A stretch of DNA of 64,000 bases from NCBI RefSeq assembly GCF_905171765.1, contig NC_053391.1, positions 684,599,257-684,663,256 on the forward strand. The letters run 5' to 3'. The notes below the pieces were generated by a model. The model was not told the DNA's origin and made no database searches. It saw only the letters and a program-made list of their open reading frames with translations. This DNA comes from Bufo bufo (lineage: Eukaryota > Chordata > Amphibia > Anura > Bufonidae). This document shows positions 22,088 through 33,060 of the stretch, in pieces (position 1 is the stretch's first letter; each line of letters begins with the position of its first letter). The translations under genes were made by a program, and so were the position numbers.

Positions 22088-24615
22088 GGCAGTATTATAG
22101 TAGTTATATTGTTGTACATAGGAGGCAGTATTATAGTAGTTATATTGTTGTACATAGGAGGCAGTATTATAGTAGTTATATTGTTGTACATAGGGGCAGT
22201 ATTATAGTAGTTATATTCTTGTACATAGGAGCAGTATTATAGTAGTTATATTCTTGTACATAGGAGCAGTATTATAGTAGTTATATTCTTGTACATAGGA
22301 GCAGTATTATAGTAGTTATATTGTTGTACATAGGAGGCAGTATTATAGTAGTTATATTCTTGTACATAGAAGCAGTATTATAGTAGTTCTATTCTTGTAC
22401 ATAGGAGGCAGTATTATAGTAGTTATATTCTTGTACATAGGAGCAGTATTATAGTAGTTATATTCTTGTACATAGGAGCAGTATTATAGTAGTTATATTC
22501 TTGTACATAGGAGCAGTATTATAGTAGTTATATTCTTGTACATAGGAGCAGTATTATAGTAGTTATATTCTTGTACATAGGAGGCAGTATTATAGTAGTT
22601 ATATTCTTGTACATAGGAGGCAGTATTATAGTAGTTATATTCTTGTACATAGGAGCAGTATTATAGTAGTTATATTCTTGTACATAGGAGCAGTATTATA
22701 GTAGTTATATTCTTGTACATAGGAGGCAGTATTATAGTAGTTATATTCTTGTACATAGGAGCAGTATTATAGTAGTTATATTCTTGTACATAGGAGGCAG
22801 TATTATAGTAGTTATATTCTTGTATATAGGAGCAGTATTATAGTAGTTATATTCTTGTACATAGGAGCAGTATTATAGTAGTTATATTCTTGTACATAGG
22901 AGGCAGTATTATAGTAGTAATATTCTTGTACATAGGAGGCAGTATTATAGTAGTAATATTCTTGTACATAGGAGGCAGTATTATAGTAGTTATATTCTTG
23001 TACATAAGAGCAGTATTATAGTAGTTATATTCTTGTACATAGGAGCAGTATTATAGTAGTTATATTCTTGTACATAGGAGAAGTATTATAGTAGTTATAT
23101 TCCTGTACATAGGAGCAGTATTATAGTAGTTATATCCTTGTACATAGGAGCAGTATTATAGTAGTTATATTCCTGTACATAGGAGCAGTATTATAGTAGT
23201 TATATTCCTGTACATAGGAGCAGTATTATAGTAGTTATATTCTTGTACATAGGAGGCAGTATTATAGTAGTTATATTCTTGTACACAGGAGCAGTATTAT
23301 AGTAGTTATATCCTTGTACATAGGAGCAGTATTATAGTAGTTATATTCTTGTACACAGGAGCAGTATTATAGTAGTTATATTCTTGTACATAGGAGCAGT
23401 ATTATAGTAGTTATAGTCTTGTACATAGGAGGCAGTATTATAGTAGTTATATTCTTGTACATAGGAGCAGTATTATAGTAGTTATATTCTTGTACATAGG
23501 AGCAGTATTATAGTAGTTATATTCTTGTACATAGGAGCAGTATTATAGTAGTTATATTCTTGTACATAGGAGCAGTATTATAGTAGTTATATTCTTGTAC
23601 ATAGGAGGCAGTATTATAGTAGTTATATTCTTGTACATAGGAGGCAGTATTATAGTAGTTATATTCTTGTACATAGGAGCAGTATTATAGTAGTTATATT
23701 CTTGTACATAGGAGCAGTATTATAGTAGTTATATTCTTGTACATAGGAGGCAGTATTATAGTAGTTATATTCTTGTACATAGGAGCAGTATTATAGTAGT
23801 TATATTCTTGTACATAGGAGGCAGTATTATAGTAGTTATATTCTTGTATATAGGAGCAGTATTATAGTAGTTATATTCTTGTACATAGGAGCAGTATTAT
23901 AGTAGTTATATTCTTGTACATAGGAGGCAGTATTATAGTAGTAATATTCTTGTACATAGGAGGCAGTATTATAGTAGTAATATTCTTGTACATAGGAGGC
24001 AGTATTATAGTAGTTATATTCTTGTACATAAGAGCAGTATTATAGTAGTTATATTCTTGTACATAGGAGCAGTATTATAGTAGTTATATTCTTGTACATA
24101 GGAGAAGTATTATAGTAGTTATATTCCTGTACATAGGAGCAGTATTATAGTAGTTATATCCTTGTACATAGGAGCAGTATTATAGTAGTTATATTCCTGT
24201 ACATAGGAGCAGTATTATAGTAGTTATATTCCTGTACATAGGAGCAGTATTATAGTAGTTATATTCTTGTACATAGGAGGCAGTATTATAGTAGTTATAT
24301 TCTTGTACACAGGAGCAGTATTATAGTAGTTATATCCTTGTACATAGGAGCAGTATTATAGTAGTTATATTCTTGTACACAGGAGCAGTATTATAGTAGT
24401 TATATTCTTGTACATAGGAGCAGTATTATAGTAGTTATAGTCTTGTACATAGGAGGCAGTATTATAGTAGTTATATTCTTGTACATAGGAGCAGTATTAT
24501 AGTAGTTATATTCTTGTACATAGGAGCAGTATTATAGTAGTTATATTCTTGTACATAGGAGCAGTATTATAGTAGTTATATTCTTGTACATAGGAGCAGT
24601 ATTATAGTAGTTATT
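22088..24615 (-). repeat. Minisatellite array 2, 35/36-bp unit, inverted
   Basis: The same unit as array 1 on the opposite strand, about 70 copies. The block with CATAAGAGCAG and the variant TTATAGTCTTG each recur exactly 1024 bp apart (23.00/24.03 kb and 23.41/24.43 kb), so about 1 kb of the array was duplicated as one piece. Confidence 0.97.
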
Positions 24616-24646
24616 TTCAGTAACTAAATTGCTGCATCTTTATTAA

Positions 24647-25085
24647 AGGGGTTGTCTCACTTCAGTAAGTGGCATTTATCATGTAGAGAAAGTTAATACA
24701 AGCAACGTCCTAATATACTGTTATCATCCATATTGCTGGCGGGATCCATTTTTCCATCACATTATAGACTGCTCGTTTCTATGGTTACAGACCACCCTGA
24801 AATCCAGCATCGGTGGCCGTGCTTGCACAATATAGTAAAAAGAACTAGCTTTTGTGACGCCCACTGTCCCGGCAACCAGAGAGGCTGATTCTATCTCCCA
24901 TGGTGAGCAAGCACAACCACCACTGATGGATCTGAGGGTGGTCTGTAACCATGGAAACAAGCAGTGTATAATGTGATGGAAAAATGGATCCCGCCAGCAA
25001 TATGGATGATAACAGTATATTAGGACGTTGCTTGTATTCACTTTATCTACATGATAAATGCCACTTGCTGAAGTGAGACGACCCC
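24647..25085. mobile_element. TTAA-type MITE with ~190-bp inverted arms
   Basis: The element starts AGGGGTTGTCTCACTTCAG and ends CTGAAGTGAGACGACCCC, flanked by TTAA (24643-24646 and 25086-25089). The arms match for nearly 200 bp with a few differences. TTAA duplication is typical of Kolobok or piggyBac families; the family itself is not proven. Confidence 0.85.
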
Positions 25086-25089
25086 TTAA

Positions 25090-25984
25090 ATAATTACTAT
25101 ATACTTGGTGCAAAATGCTAAATCTCCGTCCCTGGAAGACGGTAGATGACTTCGTGTTTGCACTTTATCTTATAATAAATTTTTCCGCCAGAACGTGCTC
25201 AACATGTGCGAGACGGTTATATCTGTGCAGCTCCCCGCGCCACGTCTCCAATTAGGAGCCAGACTGATGTGGAGGAAATACTTAGGGGGCTCATTAGTTA
25301 ATGGCACTTGTTAGTTGGCAGAGGTGTAAGGTTTATTTCATGTAGGTTCTTACACGCTAATGGTTGATGAAGCAAAAGTGATCTCAGACCCCGGAGAAAT
25401 CCCAGAATCCCAGCGGAGGAGCCTTCCGTGTCCTCAGCTACTAATGTCCTTCCGGAGCACTCAATGGATGTACAGCGTTCACAGGGCAGTGTCCTCCATA
25501 GCTGCTCAAGAATGTGTAGAACTAAAGCTTCATCACTGTGTTATAACAAGTTCTGAATTTTAAGCACTCTGCTTGCTGTCAGTGAATACATCCAGGGCCT
25601 GTCCTGATCATGTCCAACTCCACAGTAACAGAGAAAAGCGAGACCTGTTACCGTGTCAGGTGGACGTGATCATGATGAGTTTTCAGCCTCTGAATGGACA
25701 CTGTGTATTTCCATTTACTGAAAGCAAGAAGAGATCTTGAAAATGGTAAGGAAATGAAATACAAACTTCAAGAGAAAGTTGAAGATTGGCCTCATACAGT
25801 TAATTTTTATTTATATAATGGAGACTTTTTTTTTTTTTAACCTAATGCTATTTATACAGCTGAGGGTTTGCTACATTGTATCAAAATAAGGAATCCCCTT
25901 TGGGGCACAAATATCTTCCCTTTTCTGCTATTTTACCCAAGCCGGGTACTGACTGTCCTTTAAGGCTATGGACATCTTCGAGGC
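25090..25984. other. Intronic or upstream sequence, decayed repeat
   Basis: 25565-25760 holds a decayed copy of the dispersed block also near 17.6 kb (GCTGTCAGTGAATAC). The rest (25100-25560) looks single-copy and includes GGCTCATTAGTTAATGGCAC. No exon was seen. Confidence 0.45.
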
Positions 25985-26415
25985 AACTTTCTTTATGATT
26001 GCATTTTACTCATTTTGGGCTAAAAATCATTTTCTCAATCGCTTTTTTATTTTCAAAAAAATGTTCGGCCGCTTTTGAGATTCAAGGGTTAAAAAAAATC
26101 AGTCTGTTTACAGACTGTGGCTCCGGAGTCCTGTCAGCTGAGGGCTCCTGTGAAGCCTTAGCCAGGAGCTCCTGTCCTCATATACACTATAACTAGACTC
26201 ATCAATCTGATAAGAATGTGGCTAGTATTTAGGAGGTCAGGAGATCAGAGATAAGGCTTCACATCAGCCGTCCCACAAGAAGGGATACTTTGAAAACAAA
26301 CTGATTAAATTTTTTTTAACCCTTGTATCTCAAAAATGGGTGAACATTTTTAATAACGACCAATTGAAAAAAATATTTTTAGCCCAAATTGAGTAAAATT
26401 CAATCATACAAGAGA
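25985..26415. mobile_element. Foldback element
   Basis: The left arm (about 25990-26105, TTTGGGCTAAAAATCATTTT...) and right arm (about 26300-26415, ...ATATTTTTAGCCCAAATTGA) are diverged inverted copies around a ~190-bp centre. Termini and target duplication are unclear. Confidence 0.6.
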
Positions 26416-26493
26416 ATCATGTCGCCAGCGCCACCTTTTACTAGAATGTATCAGCCGGGAGTCAAAGCTATTAAGGAGCGATTTCAACTGTAA

Positions 26494-27210
26494 GGCCTCT
26501 TGCAGACGAGCGTGTCCGGATTAGGTCCGGCTGCGTCCCGGTGCATTGCGGCAAACCCGCACGAGTAGGTACGCAATTGCGGTCAGTTTTGACTGCGATT
26601 GCGTTCCGTTGCTCAGTTTTTATCGCGCGTGTGCAATGTGTTTTGCACGCGCGTGATAAAAAACTGACTGTGGTACTTGTGTGTTGCGTGAAAATCGCAG
26701 CATGCTCCTCTTTGTGCGTTTTTCATGTAACGCAGGCCCCATAGAAATGAATGGGGTTGCGTGAAAATCGCAAGCATCCGCAAGCAAGTGGTGATGGATC
26801 ATGTGACGGACCATGTGATGAACGTAGTGACGTCATCAAAGGTCCTATTCCTCACAGAACAAGACAGAAGAGATGCCGGCTGCGCGAAAAAGTGGATTAA
26901 GGTGAATTAATTTATTTTTTATTTTTTTTAACCCCTCCAGCGCTATTGTACTATGCATTCTGTATTCAGAATGCTATTATTTTCCCTTATAACCATGTTA
27001 TAAGGGAAAATAATAATGATCGGGTCTCCATCCCGATAGTTTCCTAGCAACCGTGCGTGAAAATCGCACCGCATCCGCACTTGCTTGCGGATGCTTGCGA
27101 TTTTCACGCAACCCCATTCATTTCTATGGGGCCTGCGTTACGTGAAAAAAGCACAAAGAGGAGCATGCTGCGATTTTCACGCAACACACACTCGCCCGTG
27201 TGAAAGGGGC
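26494..27210. mobile_element. Harbinger-like MITE, 717 bp
   Basis: The ends GGCCTCTTGCAGACGAGCGTG and (reverse complement) GCCCCTTTCACACGGGCGAG are imperfect TIRs next to TAA/TTA. Sub-terminal arms with CGTGAAAATCGCAGCATGCT are inverted copies. A perfect hairpin with TATTATTTTCCCTTATAAC arms lies near 26975-27013. Confidence 0.65.
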
Positions 27211-27216
27211 TTATAA

Positions 27217-27517
27217 GGGTCCATTCATACGGCCGCAAAATGGGTACGAATGCGTTACGCAATTTTGCAGAACGGGTGCGGACCGATTCATTTTCAATGG
27301 GGCCAGAATGTGCTGTCCGCATCCGCATTTGCGGATCCGCACTTCCGGATCCGCTAAAAAATAGAACATGTCCTATTCTTGTCCGCAATTGCGGACAAAA
27401 AAAAGTAATTTTCTATTAGAGTGACGGCGATGTGCGGTCCGCAAAATGCGTAACGCACATTGACGATGTCAGTGTTTTGCGGATCCGCAAAACACATACG
27501 GACGTGTGAATGGACCC
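27217..27517. mobile_element. Short MITE, TIR GGGTCCATTC
   Basis: It starts GGGTCCATTCATACGGCCGC and ends CGGACGTGTGAATGGACCC, with TAA on the left and TGA on the right. It lies only 6 bp from the previous MITE. It carries repeated GCGGATCCGC motifs. Confidence 0.7.
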
Positions 27518-27583
27518 TGAAGGGGGGGGGGGCGGAATTCTTTTAGTGGCAGAAGTATAGTATTACACAAACGGGTGCAACTA

Positions 27584-28091
27584 GGCTTTCACACTAGCGT
27601 TTTTCTTTTCCGGCACTGAGTTCCGTCCCAGGGTCTCAATACCGGAAAAAAACTGATCAGGCATATCCCCATGCATTCTGAATGGAGAGCGATCTGTTCA
27701 GGATGCATCAGGACGTCTTCAGTTCAGTCACTGTACGGTTTTTGGACAGAGAAAATACCGCAGTATGCTGCGGTATTTTGTCCGTCCAAAATTCCGGGAA
27801 CACTTAACGGAATGCCGGATCCGGCATTATTTTACATTGAAATGCATTAATGCCAGATCCGGCCCTAAGTGTTCCGGAAAAACGGATCCGGTTTTGCGGT
27901 CTGCGCATGCGCAAACCTTTAAAAATCTGAAGAAGATAAATACCGGATCCGTTTTTCCGGATGACAACCGGAGAGACGGATCTGGTATTGCAATACATTT
28001 GTGAGACGGATCCGCATCCGGATCCGTCTACAAATGGTATCCGTTTGCATACAGATTGCCGGAATCCAGCAACGCTAGTGGGAAAGTACCC
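27584..28091. mobile_element. Harbinger-like MITE, TIR with CACTAGCGTT
   Basis: It starts GGCTTTCACACTAGCGTTTT and ends AACGCTAGTGGGAAAGTACC, with CTA on both sides (27581-27583 and 28092-28094). The interior is dense in CCGGATCCG-type palindromes. The family resembles the MITEs at 47443, 60978 and 62324. Confidence 0.7.
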
Positions 28092-28310
28092 CTAGTGTGA
28101 AAGGGCGGGAGCCATTCATTGCAGCGGCGTTCCCCCTTGGCTCATAGATTTAGAGCCACAGCCCTCTTCTGGATACCATTCTCAGCTGTGAGAAGCATTA
28201 GGTCTATACAGGCTGTTCACTGACAAGTAGCAGACGTGTTGAAAATGGTGGGGAATTGAAATGGAAAGTATGTTTGAAAGTTGCAGAACTTGACATTACA
28301 GATTGATTAA

Positions 28311-28702
28311 AAGGGGTTTTCCAAGACTCTCTGATCGGTGGGGGTCCAACGCCCGGATCACCCACCGATCAGCTGTTTGAGTAGCCACCAGTGCTCGCAG
28401 TAGCGCCGCGGCCTTCCTTCAGTTCACCAAGCACAGCGCCATACATTGTATAGTGGCTGTGCTTGGTATTGCAGCCCAGCCCTATTCACGTCAATGAGGC
28501 TGAGCTGCGCCTAGGCCACGTGACCATTGGACGTGTCGTCACGTAGCCAAGGCAAAGCTGGCGAGAAGGCCGCTGCGCTACTGCAAGCGCTGGTGTCTTC
28601 TCAAATAGCTGATAGGCAGGGGCCCTGGTTGTCGGACCCCCTCAGATTCTGAGGATGCCATCAGTGCAAAAAAAATATATATATAAGTTTCAGAAAACCC
28701 CT
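28311..28702. mobile_element. TTAA-type MITE
   Basis: It starts AAGGGGTTTTCCAAGACTC and ends CAGAAAACCCCT between TTAA copies (28307-28310 and 28703-28706). Inside is GATCGGTGGGGGTCCAACGC with its inverted partner. Confidence 0.8.
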
Positions 28703-28823
28703 TTAAAACATATTTGCATGCAAATGGACAATCCCATTAAGCCACATCGTAGATGTACTGTATCTGTCCTGCTATAGAAAGAAATGGTCCTACAGAGGAG
28801 GGCTCTCCCAGCTATTGCAAACC

Positions 28824-28864
28824 TACAACTTCCAGCAGGCTGTCACAGCATGCTGGAAGTTGTA
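28824..28864. repeat. Small hairpin repeat
   Basis: ACAACTTCCAGCAGGCTG and CAGCATGCTGGAAGTTGT pair around a short centre. It is of the type commonly scattered in vertebrate genomes as a tiny MITE. Confidence 0.55.
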
Positions 28865-29084
28865 CTTTGGCAAAAGCTTGAAGGTCACAGACCACTACCC
28901 TAGGGTCTCCTCTAGGCAAAATATTTTATAGGGGGTCGGTTGCAAATTTAAAGGATGCTTTTTTTTTTCTTTTTTTTTTAAGGGCACATCTCTAGGAAAT
29001 ACTTTGCACATGTCATGTTCTTTACTATACCTGTACCAGGTAAAATTGAGCGCGTATTATCACACTATGCATCCTTTTTCTTAA

Positions 29085-29558
29085 AGGGCATCTGTCAGCA
29101 GTTTTGTCCCTATGACACTGGCTGACCTGTTACATGTGCGCTTGGCAGCTGTGTTGTTCCCATCTTCATATGTGTCCGAATTGCTGAGAAAAATGATATT
29201 TTAACATATGCAAATGAGCCTCTAGGAGCAAAGGGGGCGTTACCGTTACACCTAGAGGCCCTGCTCTCTCCACTTTGATTGACTTTAGGAGAAGTCCGGA
29301 CCAGGCATGATGACATTTTCACTGCCAAGCCCTGTCAAAGAGCACAGGGCGCGGCAGTTGCAGACAGAACAGAGCCTCTAGGTGTAATGGTAACGCCCCC
29401 GTTGCTCCTAGAGGCTCATTTGCATATATTTAAACCTAATTTTTCTCAGCACTGCGGGCACATATGAACACGGGTCCAACACAGATGCCTTCAGCTGCCA
29501 AGCGCACATGTAACAGGTCAGCCAGTGTCACAGGTGCAAATCTGCTGACAGATGCCCT
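29085..29558. mobile_element. TTAA-type MITE, TIR AGGGCATCTGTCAGC
   Basis: Both ends are intact: AGGGCATCTGTCAGC and GCTGACAGATGCCCT, between TTAA copies (29081-29084 and 29559-29562). Sub-terminal arms pair for more than 100 bp. A truncated second copy is at 61848-62060. Confidence 0.88.
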
Positions 29559-29562
29559 TTAA

Positions 29563-30005
29563 AGAGGACCTTTCACCGCTCCTGACCTGCCTATTTTAAT
29601 AGCTGCATGTATTCCCCACATACTAACAATTCTGGAGCATCTATTCTTATGGCTCCATGTTGTGCCGTTCCTCTATTATTTCTACTAGAAGTTATTAATG
29701 AATTGCTAGCAGTCTGCAGTAAGGGTACAGAGGGGAGGTAACCAGTTGGGGGTGTGTCCCTGCACAGTCTGAAAATGTCAGCACTGATTGGATAGAGTGA
29801 GTCTGTGCAGGGACACACCCCCAACTGGTTACCTCCCCCTGTTCCCTTACTGCAGACTGCTAGCAATTCATTCATAACTTCTAGTAGAAATAATAGAGGA
29901 ACGGCACAACATACAGACATAAGAACAGATGCTCCAGAATTGTTATTACATGGGGAATGCATGCAGCTATTAAAACAGGAATGTCAGAGCAGTGAAAGGT
30001 CCTCT
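29563..30005. mobile_element. TTAA-type MITE sharing a TTAA with its neighbour
   Basis: It starts AGAGGACCTTTCACCGCTC and ends GAGCAGTGAAAGGTCCTCT. Its left TTAA (29559-29562) is also the right TTAA of the preceding MITE; the right TTAA is 30006-30009. The arms match over about 150 bp. Confidence 0.88.
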
Positions 30006-30009
30006 TTAA

Positions 30010-30590
30010 GTAAGAAGGTTGTGGAGACTAATCGCTGATCCAGTTGTTGGGATGAAGCCAGGACCTCACGGCTCCTTGCAGCCTCCAGCTGGCACATTCA
30101 CTGAGGTTGGCAGAGACACTATGGAAGGGCAATGCTCACTTGGATTTCATGTGTGTGCTTACAAGGCTTCTCAGAGGAAGTGTCTATTCCTTGCAGAACT
30201 TGCCCCACTGCTAACCCTCAGTTTGCATTTCTCACAGTCCTTAAAGAAAAGCCATACATGGAAAACAAAGAGGTCCATATCTTGCTGACCTCCTCCGCCC
30301 CTATGTGACATAACTGAGGTTTAGCACTCCCGTTAGAGAGATAGCAGCCGGGAAGGGCTCCTGCTGCAGCCAGTTGCCTTACAGCCAGACGCAGGATTCT
30401 GAAGTGGGGGTAAATGGCTGATGCTAAGAGTTTTAAAGGAGATTTTGTGTATTTTCTGCATTTACTGTTCTTTTAACTTATGGCCAATAAAATGCAGCAT
30501 GTAAAAAAGGAAGAGACTAGATATCCGCAGACCTATATGGGAGCAGTGATGTCATCCATGGTGACATCAACCAGTGACTTTGTTACTCAA
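30010..30590. other. No recognised feature
   Basis: Single-copy-looking sequence. An open frame at 30019-30288 has no domain or splice context that I recognise. Confidence 0.4.
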
Positions 30591-30949
30591 AGGGGTTGTC
30601 TAAGGAGGACAAACACTTTCCCTAAGCCCTATAAGATCACAGGAAGAGGGAGGTCTTCTGCTCAGGACAACCTTGCTGATGGTTTACAAATCAATCCGGC
30701 TGTCTTCAATATATAAAGGTGTTTTATCAGAAATTCAGACATTCACTGCAAACTGAGCAAAAACTGTCGGAGATACATCCCTGCAGCCATTTGTACACTA
30801 GGCCTGATTATTGCTGCATTAATGGCAATGTAACGCCAAGTTACTGTCATAGATGGTGCAATCACTGAACCTTAATGTATCCCAGGCCGATTGTCCAAAT
30901 TCAGGTCTTCATTTTTGACAAATTCAGGTCTTCATTTTTGACAACCCCT
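30591..30949. mobile_element. MITE, TIR AGGGGTTGTC
   Basis: The left end AGGGGTTGTC pairs with the right end GACAACCCCT, followed by TTAA (30950-30953); the left TTAA has decayed. The right end contains a direct duplication of 23 bp (AATTCAGGTCTTCATTTTTG...) at about 30898-30943. Confidence 0.65.
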
Positions 30950-31686
30950 TTAACACATTGCTAGGGAAAACCCAGATTGCAGGGAGGAATGGTCACAGAC
31001 CACTCCTGATGGGCAAAAGGGTGACCTGCTGCGACAACCTGAGAAATCAAGTGTCCTGCTGTGACTGCTAGGGAAATAGGGGGGGGGCTGAGGTGACTAG
31101 GGAGGTTTTGTGGTAAGCTAGCTGGTTTATTAGAGGGGGTTGGTGTGTGAGGTACCTGCAGCGAGTACTGGTAAAAAATAGAGTCACCTGCTATAATAAC
31201 TGGGGAGGATTTGCAGGGAAATGGACTGAATATTAGTGGGTACTGGGGAAATTGCGGGGTCTGCTGTGATTACTTTGTAGAGAGTTGGACTGACCTACGA
31301 GATGGATGAGATGTGAGGAAAATACAGGGGCCTGCTCTGATTACTGGGGAGGTTTTGCAGGGAACTGGACTGACTACTAGGGGGATGGGGTTTTTGGTGC
31401 CAGTAGAAGTATTGAGGAAACAGAGGGGCCTGCTGTAATTCTTAGAAAGGTTTTGCGGGGTGCTTAACTGACTACTAGGGGATGGAGTAAGGGGCCTGCA
31501 GTGAGTACTGGGCAAATAGAGGTGTGTGCTGTGATTACTGGGGAAGTTTTGCAAGCAACTGGATTGGCTACTAAGAAAATGGAGAGGGAGGTGCCTGTAG
31601 TAAGAACTGGGGAAATAAAAGGGGGCTGCTGCGATTACTGGGGATGTTTTGTGGGGAGCTGGACTGACTACTAGGAGGATGGGGTG

Positions 31687-32905
31687 TAGGACTGCAGGAA
31701 ACGATTATTTTAGTAATCGAGTATGCCATAAATTTTTTTCTACGATTAATCGAGTAATCTAATAAGAACATTTTTATTAATAGACTGTTTTCCTTTATAA
31801 AAAAACTCATCAGACCCCCTGCCATCAGCCCAAGTGCATCAGTTCCCCCAGTGCCATTAGCTCCCCCCTACCCCAGTGCCATCAGCTCCGTTTCCTCAGT
31901 GCCTTCAGCTCTCTCCCACCCAAGTGCCTTCAGCTCCACTCCCCCACTGCCATCAGCCCCTCCATGCCATCCATTGCCATGTCCCCTACTCCTCCAGTGC
32001 CATCAAATCAGCCCCTCCATGTCACCCAGCCATGTCCCTGAGTGCCATCAGATCAGCCCCTCCATGTCCCCCACTTCCTTATGCCCTCCATGCCATCCAT
32101 TGCCGGCTGTCCCCCTTCAGTGCCATGTCCCCTACTCCCCCAGTGCCATCAGCCCCTCCATGCCATCCATTGCCATGTCCCCTACTCCTCCAGTGCCATC
32201 AAATCAGCCCCTCCATGTCCCCCAGTGCCATCAGATCAGCCCCTCCATGCCATCCATTGCCGGCTGTCCCCCTTCAGTGCCATGTCCCCTACTCCCCCAG
32301 TGCCATCAGATCAGCCCCTCCATGTCCCCCAGCCATGTCCCCCAGTGCCATCAGATCCCCCCCTCCATGCCATCCATTGCCGGCTGTCCCCCTTCAGTGC
32401 CATGTCCCCTACTCCCCCAGTGCCATCAGATCAGCCCCTCCATGTCCCCCAGTGCCATCAGATCAGCCCCTCCATGTCCCCCAGTGCCATCAGATCAGCC
32501 CCTCCATGTCCCCCACTCCCCTATGCCCCTCCATGCCATCCATTGCCGGCTGTCCCCTTTCAGTGCCATGTCCCCAGCGCCAGTGAAATAAAATACTTAC
32601 CTTTCCTGTAGAGGCGCCGCTCCACAGCTCCTTCCTCTTCTTCTCCACGCGCTGCACTGGATCCTGAAGTCACACAGCGTCGGGTCATAGTGCGCGCTTA
32701 CGTGCATTAAGACCTGACGATGAGTCAGGATCCAGTGCAGCGCGGTACGGGCTGGAGGGTGACCACGGAGCGGTAAGTAACAGCAAGCGCTTCACTCCCG
32801 CTCCGTGGTCACATGACACAAACAAATCCTCGATGCAAAAAATTTGCATCAATGATTTTTTTGTGTCCAATTACTCGATTCAATCGAGTAATCGTTTCAG
32901 CCCTA
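31687..32905. mobile_element. hAT-like non-autonomous element with 8-bp TSD
   Basis: The ends TAGGACTGCAGGAAACGATT and (reverse complement) TAGGGCTGAAACGATTACTC are matching TIRs. The flanks are ATGGGGTG (31679-31686) and ATGGGGTA (32906-32913), an 8-bp duplication with one mismatch, as expected for hAT. There is no transposase. The interior holds a C-rich minisatellite and a hairpin (GCACTGGATCCTGA / TCAGGATCCAGTGC, about 32650-32745). Confidence 0.85.
31845..32578. repeat. 32-bp C-rich minisatellite inside the hAT element
   Basis: The unit CAGTGCCATCAGATCAGCCC plus CTCCATGTCCCC recurs with variants such as CATCCATTGCCGGCTGTCCC, forming nested longer repeats of about 115-130 bp. Three overlapping proline/serine-rich frames stay open but are artefacts of the composition. 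Confidence 0.85.
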
Positions 32906-33060
32906 ATGGGGTATGAGGTGTGCTGCAGTGATTTCCGAGGAAAAAGAGGGATCTGCTGCGATTATTGGGGGGGGTTTTGTGGGGAGCCGGGTTGACCACT
33001 AGGGGAATACGTGTGAGCACCTGCAGTGACTTCTGGTGGAGTTGGGAGTCTCCTGTGAGT

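Larger units (their letters stand above)
30980..33060. repeat. ~100-bp tandem repeat split by a hAT element
   Basis: The phrases GATTACTGGGGAGGTTTTGC, ACTGGACTGACTACTAGG and CCTGCAGTGAGTACTGG recur at spacings of about 98-101 bp from 31.0 to 31.69 kb and resume at 32.91-33.06 kb. About seven diverged copies are on the left and one to two on the right; the hAT-like element occupies 31687-32905. Confidence 0.75.

Noticed and set aside
31851..32611. Three overlapping Pro/Ser-rich frames of 189-246 codons
   Set aside because: They are produced by the C-rich minisatellite within the hAT-like element; all three frames are open at once.
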